Below, in pieces: positions 6,509 through 9,388 of a stretch of 9,388 nucleotides of DNA. The number at the start of each line of letters is the position of its first letter. Positions within the stretch are counted from its first letter, which is position 1. This stretch comes from Chloroflexota bacterium (GTDB taxonomy: Bacteria > Chloroflexota > Anaerolineae > Promineifilales > Promineifilaceae), in assembly GCA_008501785.1 (NCBI GenBank), contig QQUD01000599.1, positions 1 through 9,388 of the forward strand. The letters run 5' to 3'. The notes under the pieces are model-generated. The model saw only the letters and a program-made list of their open reading frames with translations. It made no database searches and was not told the DNA's origin. A program made the translations under genes and the position numbers.

Positions 6509-8362
6509 TTATTGAATTGACTTTTTCCAGAAGAGGAAGAGGGCGGCACTAAGGATAACGGCCGTTCCAATCAACCACCACGACCCTTGCCAATCCATCG
6601 AGATGCCCTCGTCTACGGGTTGTGGCATAGCTAATGTTGGCACTGCTGTCGGCACTCCCATGGCAACTTCTGTAGAAACGGCCGTATTCGTTGGCAAAAC
6701 GGCCGTTTCTGTCATCGTTGCCGTAGGGGCTGGTGTATCAGTTGGCCGCGGGGTAGATGTGCTTGTGGGCGGAACGGCCGTTTCCGTTGCTGGCGTGGTA
6801 GCAGTCGCGGTTGGTTCAGGTGTGTCTGTTGGCACAATTGTTGCTGTCGCTGTGGGCGGGACAAGTGTGTTGGTGGCTGTGATAATAGGCGTAGGGGTGA
6901 AAACGGCCGTACTGAGCGCAGCCGAAGTGGCCGTTTCCGTTGGTGCTATCACTTCAGGTGTATTCGTAGGCGGCGGCGGTGGTGGGGATGTTGGCACAGC
7001 TTCACCAGGTGTCCCACCGTCCTCAACCAAAAAAACCGGTGGGCCACCCATGTAACATTCACCATGACATCGTGCAGCTTCCAGCGTGACTGTGTAGCTG
7101 CCATTTTCTGGCACAATCGTCGTTGTTTCGCCGGTCGCCTGCACCAGCAGTGCAGATGCCGCCAATGCAGGCACTTGCAGCGTCACCGGTGACTGATTTC
7201 GTGCCCACATCACCCGCGTCGTACCCTGGGGTCGGGAAAACGAAAACAGATAATGGTTATAAGATTGTTCTCGCTGGATCGGATACGTGAAGCCGCTCAA
7301 ATATTTGATTGTGGTTTGGTAGGCAAAATATGCTGGACGGCGACTAAAATCATGCGGACGCACCAGTCCCCATGATTCGCCACCAGGGGCTAAATTCACA
7401 TCAACCAGCTTATAAACAGCAATCCGTCCTGCACCCGAATAAAATCCAATGGCAAATGCCTGTGGGATAAACCACGCCTGCTGGTCTAAATCAACAGGGA
7501 AGCTCTCCACCTGCACCGGCCATTCTGGGTCCATGCTGGGGCGGGCATTCGTTTCGTTAATCCAAACGGCTTTCAGCGGAATGCCCATCTGCTGCTGCAC
7601 CGCAAACGCATTCCCCACAATTGTGGCAATTGTTTCTGGACGAAAGTAGATGTGCAGTGAGATAACATCGAAGTAATAGTTATTGGCTGCGGCATCAGGA
7701 TCATTCACCACAACCTGCAAAAATTTGCGCAAATAACCCGGATCGTGCCAGTATGTCATGCCACCAAGATGTACGATGGCATTGGGGTTGGCTTGTTTAA
7801 TGACTGTGTAAGCCACCTTGAGCAGCTGATAATAATCATCAATCGAGCCGCTAAATTCGTGGCCATAAACATTTGGTGCAATATCTGGTTCATTCCAGAT
7901 GATCCAATGATGGACGCCACGCTGTCCGTAATAACCGCTCACCTGGCGCACGTAGTTTGCCCATAAATTGCCAGGATCATCCACGGGCAAATACAAACCA
8001 CGCGGCACACCGGCTGCAAATTCACCTTCTGTTGCCCAGACAGGTGTATTTTTGAGCAGGCCAACGACTTGCCGACCTTGGGCGGCAGCTTCGTTCAGCC
8101 ATTCCTCTTTGACGTGCAGCGTGTTCCAATCGCCAGGACCAGTGGGCTGAATTTCGTTCCAGTAGAAAAGGATGCGCTCCCAGCCGACACCAAGTTCAAC
8201 AGCTTCGTTAGCTGCCCAAAATGATTCGACTGCACCAAAGCGCGGGTCTGCAGCAGACTGCTGCACGGGTTTTGCGGCTACGGTTGCTGCTTGTTGCAGG
8301 CTGCTCGTGAGCAGCCCACCAATGATAAATGTTGTTAGTAAAACGAATAATCTTTTTAGCAT
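6509..8362 (-). CDS. Secreted, membrane-anchored GH39-like (clan GH-A) glycoside hydrolase
   Basis: The protein has 617 residues. It has an N-terminal signal peptide (MLKRLFVLLTTFIIGGLLTSSLQQAA). A TIM-barrel-like catalytic region (about 40-360) carries W156-N-E158-P-D, the typical clan GH-A Asn-Glu acid/base site, and W267-I-N-E270-T, the expected nucleophile strand end. It resembles GH39-like beta-xylosidase or related GH-A enzymes, though the substrate cannot be told from the sequence. A small beta domain (about 360-447) follows, with a Cys pair in RCHGECYMGG, then a long Pro/Thr/Ala linker (about 450-585). A C-terminal membrane helix with a basic end (WWLIGTAVILSAALFLFWKKSIQ) anchors it outside the cell. 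AGGA at 8376-8379 lies 13 bases before the ATG, rather far. The gene converges on the pilin-fusion gene. It contains five ACGGCCGT palindromes, four of them in the linker and one in the anchor, each read as Thr-Ala-Val. Confidence 0.85.
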   Translation of the reverse strand: MLKRLFVLLTTFIIGGLLTSSLQQAATVAAKPVQQSAADPRFGAVESFWAANEAVELGVGWERILFYWNEIQPTGPGDWNTLHVKEEWLNEAAAQGRQVVGLLKNTPVWATEGEFAAGVPRGLYLPVDDPGNLWANYVRQVSGYYGQRGVHHWIIWNEPDIAPNVYGHEFSGSIDDYYQLLKVAYTVIKQANPNAIVHLGGMTYWHDPGYLRKFLQVVVNDPDAAANNYYFDVISLHIYFRPETIATIVGNAFAVQQQMGIPLKAVWINETNARPSMDPEWPVQVESFPVDLDQQAWFIPQAFAIGFYSGAGRIAVYKLVDVNLAPGGESWGLVRPHDFSRRPAYFAYQTTIKYLSGFTYPIQREQSYNHYLFSFSRPQGTTRVMWARNQSPVTLQVPALAASALLVQATGETTTIVPENGSYTVTLEAARCHGECYMGGPPVFLVEDGGTPGEAVPTSPPPPPPTNTPEVIAPTETATSAALSTAVFTPTPIITATNTLVPPTATATIVPTDTPEPTATATTPATETAVPPTSTSTPRPTDTPAPTATMTETAVLPTNTAVSTEVAMGVPTAVPTLAMPQPVDEGISMDWQGSWWLIGTAVILSAALFLFWKKSIQ

Positions 8363-8399
8363 TATGACGATTACGTCCTGTTAAATAGTCTATTTGATC

Positions 8400-8446
8400 G
8401 GAGTGGAGGCTTTAGCCGGAACGGTTCCGGCTAAAGCCTCCACTCC
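8400..8446. repeat. Perfect 47-base palindrome (REP-like hairpin)
   Basis: The 23-base arms at 8400-8422 and 8424-8446 are exact reverse complements around the single base 8423, with the centre reading GGAACGGTTCC. No T-run follows on either strand, so it is a poor intrinsic terminator. The arm core GGCTTTAGCC/GGCTAAAGCC resembles dispersed hairpin repeats that I recall between Chloroflexota genes. The most likely reading is a REP-like mobile or structural repeat; a cruciform-forming regulatory site is an alternative. Confidence 0.8.
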
Positions 8447-8489
8447 CACTTATTCGTGCAAACGTCGGGAATTATAGCACGAAAGGCGA

Positions 8490-8519
8490 TTCACAAGAGC
8501 ATGATGTTTCAGTTACAAT
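8490..8519 (+). promoter_or_regulatory. Sigma70-like promoter facing the kinase remnant and helicase
   Basis: TTCACA (8490-8495) and TACAAT (8514-8519) are each one base from the -35 and -10 consensus and are spaced 18 bases apart. The -10 sits inside TTACAATGTAA, an 11-base palindrome with one central base (8513-8523), which might also be a regulator site. Transcription would begin near 8526, about 50 bases before the kinase remnant start codon. It was identified by pattern only. Confidence 0.45.
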
Positions 8520-8576
8520 GTAAAGGCTGTTTCTCAAAATAGAGGCTGAGGTTTGTAGCAAAAGGAGCCGAAACAA

Positions 8577-8964
8577 ATGGAATCCGACGCAAAATTGAAT
8601 GAAATGCTGTTGAATGCGATGTTTGCTTTGAATGAGGCGGGAGATGATTTGGATGAGATTTATCGGATTGGGTTGGAAACGGCCGTTTCCCTCCTCAACG
8701 CCAACAGCGGCTGCGTCTTTGAACGCAACAAATCCTGAATTGACTATCAACTGCTTTTATGAAGATTCAAATCTGACAACTGATAATTCACTGCCTTCTC
8801 AGCGAAATTACAGTGCGATATTTCAAGCAGGCGATGCACCTCTTTTCCTGATGAAAAAATTTGTGAATTACAATGGTGGGCAATTCAAAATTTCCGCAGA
8901 GGCGGGAAAAGGGTATACTCTGACCATCACATTCCCAATTGTGACGGATGATGCCAATGAGTGA
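8577..8964 (+). pseudogene. Remnant of a GAF-domain sensor histidine kinase with internal deletion
   Basis: Two fragments of one gene are visible in different frames. The first runs from the ATG at 8577 (AAAGGAG at 8561-8567, good spacing) to a TGA at 8736-8738: 53 residues with MESDAKLNEMLLNAMFAL and IGLETAVSLLNANSGCVF, like the start of a GAF sensor domain. The second, readable from about 8735 to the TGA at 8962-8964, ends FLMKKFVNYNGGQF...AEAGKGYTLTITFPI, the usual end of a histidine-kinase HATPase domain. Its nucleotide-binding loops look eroded: DNSLP where DNGPG is expected, and DAPLF where GLGLF is expected. The rest of the GAF, the phosphoacceptor His region and the N box are absent, so over 200 codons are missing, and the join shifts the frame. 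The helicase start overlaps its stop by 8 bases, a vestige of an old operon. The 53-residue piece could still be translated and help the ribosome reach the helicase. Confidence 0.72.
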
Positions 8965-9388
8965 GATGCAATTACGTCCCGCCCAAGCGGAGATTTTGAA
9001 GTACACAAACGGCCGTTTAGCCATCAGCGCCGTCCCTGGCAGCGGTAAAACGTTTACCCTGTCGTTGTTGGCGGCACAGTTGATTGGAAACGGCCGTATT
9101 GACCCCAACGCCGGTCAACAAATCCTGATCGTCACCTACCTCAATTCCAGCGTTGACACATTCAAAGCACGCATTCGCAGGCGGCTGGATGAGATGGGAC
9201 TGCCCGACCAGGGGTTTGACGTGCGTACCCTGCACAGCCTGTCGCTGGAAATCGTGCGCAGCGCCAACAGCAGCCTCGGCGACGATACCGGCCCCGACGT
9301 GCTTGACGAAACCCAAGGCAACAGCCACCTGGCTAAAGCCATCGACGACTGGATTGCTCTGAACCCCGACCTCTGGCACGCCTTCCTC
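8957..9388 (+). CDS. UvrD/AddA-type superfamily 1 DNA helicase, N-terminal part (3'-partial)
   Basis: The frame from the ATG at 8957 stays open for 144 codons to the window edge. The order of motifs is that of UvrD/PcrA/Rep and AddA helicases: a Q-motif-like start (LRPAQAEIL, residues 6-14), Walker A AVPGSGKT (25-32), motif Ia-like IVTYLNSSVDTFKARI (58-73, where TYLNSSV replaces the usual TFTNKAA), and motif Ib-like VRTLHSLSLEIV (89-100). The function would be ATP-driven unwinding of DNA in repair or recombination; a nuclease domain may follow outside the window. An alternative ATG lies three codons in. The start overlaps the kinase-remnant stop by 8 bases, which indicates translational coupling. 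The coding sequence is about 57% GC, clearly richer than the surface-protein genes on the left. Two ACGGCCGT palindromes fall here, both read as Asn-Gly-Arg. Confidence 0.88.
   Translation, partial: MSEMQLRPAQAEILKYTNGRLAISAVPGSGKTFTLSLLAAQLIGNGRIDPNAGQQILIVTYLNSSVDTFKARIRRRLDEMGLPDQGFDVRTLHSLSLEIVRSANSSLGDDTGPDVLDETQGNSHLAKAIDDWIALNPDLWHAFL

Larger units (their letters stand above)
8363..8576. other. Divergent intergenic region with palindromes and a promoter
   Basis: This 214-base gap separates the minus-strand glycosidase from the plus-strand kinase remnant. It holds a small palindrome, AAATAG-T-CTATTT (8383-8395), 21 bases ahead of the glycosidase start, which could be an operator or chance. 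It also holds the 47-base palindrome and a plus-strand promoter, both listed separately. I see no complete gene in it. Confidence 0.5.
1207..9097. repeat. Highly iterated palindrome ACGGCCGT, 11 dispersed copies
   Basis: Copies begin at 1207, 2206, 2492, 6558, 6678, 6699, 6774, 6903, 8679, 9009 and 9090. Ten of the eleven are preceded by A, and many extend to AAACGGCCGTTT; that at 8675-8690 is a 16-base perfect palindrome, GGAAACGGCCGTTTCC. A random 8-mer is expected about 0.14 times in a window of this length. All copies are inside genes or the kinase remnant, and none lies between 2500 and 6557. The pattern recalls cyanobacterial HIP1 (GCGATCGC). Confidence 0.85.

Noticed and set aside
6603..6990. 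Dense palindromes in the glycosidase as an operator array or origin
   Set aside because: Spacing is irregular (21 to 129 bases), all copies sit in coding sequence in one phase, and the same palindrome is scattered through unrelated genes.
6603..7055. A 150-residue plus-strand open frame rich in Val and Gly
   Set aside because: It is the antisense of the glycosidase Pro/Thr linker. Its Val/Gly composition follows from reading ACC/CCA-rich DNA backwards, and no fold or export signal is present.
8632..8734. ATG at 8632 as the start of a 110-residue protein
   Set aside because: The first 30 or so residues are an out-of-frame reading of the GAF-like fragment. Only the part after about 8735 resembles a protein family, so this is a decayed kinase and not a new gene.
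8472..8750. Minus-strand 92-residue open frame
   Set aside because: It lies opposite the promoter and the kinase remnant, has no ribosome binding site that I can see, and has no recognisable domain.
1..9388. tRNA, rRNA, transposase and integrase genes
   Set aside because: I looked for conserved tRNA-like arms and for transposase or recombinase motifs in the open frames and found none.

Overview
The window reads like bacterial DNA from the Chloroflexota, in the Anaerolineae/Ardenticatenia style. The grounds are Flp/Tad-type genes with large extracellular domains, exported proteins with Pro/Thr linkers, an exported protein ending in a YLPIIFR-type tail, and a highly iterated short palindrome. 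This placement is an inference from style; no rRNA or other marker gene is present. Base composition is uneven: by hand count about 36% GC over bases 1-180 and about 57% over 9001-9240.

Left part (2-6409, + strand): a run of cell-surface genes. It opens with the C-terminal part of an exported, propeller-like protein. Next come a small single-pass membrane protein of unknown role, a TadE-like protein, and a large TadG-like protein. These four are tightly spaced and probably co-transcribed, ending at a hairpin at 4602-4630. After a 196-base AT-rich gap stands the most notable gene, 4784-6409. It encodes an Flp-type pilin N-terminus fused through a Pro/Thr linker to an F-type-lectin-like domain and a von Willebrand factor A domain with an intact MIDAS. 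The TadE-like, TadG-like and pilin-fusion proteins all carry a GQS/GQG prepilin-like N-terminus, so they may form the minor pilins or tip of a Tad pilus. No Tad motor, platform, secretin or prepilin peptidase lies in the window.

Middle part (6410-8362): a bidirectional terminator separates the pilin-fusion gene from a convergent minus-strand gene. That gene encodes a secreted, C-terminally membrane-anchored clan GH-A (GH39-like) glycosidase with a Pro/Thr linker.

Right part (8363-9388): a 214-base gap holds a perfect 47-base palindrome and a sigma70-like promoter. The promoter faces a decayed sensor histidine kinase, which keeps a GAF-like start and an HATPase-like end but lacks the middle. 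The remnant overlaps by 8 bases the start of a UvrD/AddA-type superfamily 1 helicase that runs off the window.

The palindrome ACGGCCGT occurs 11 times, far above chance, and recalls the HIP1 repeat of cyanobacteria. It sits almost entirely inside coding sequence, mainly as Thr-Ala-Val or Asn-Gly-Arg codons.
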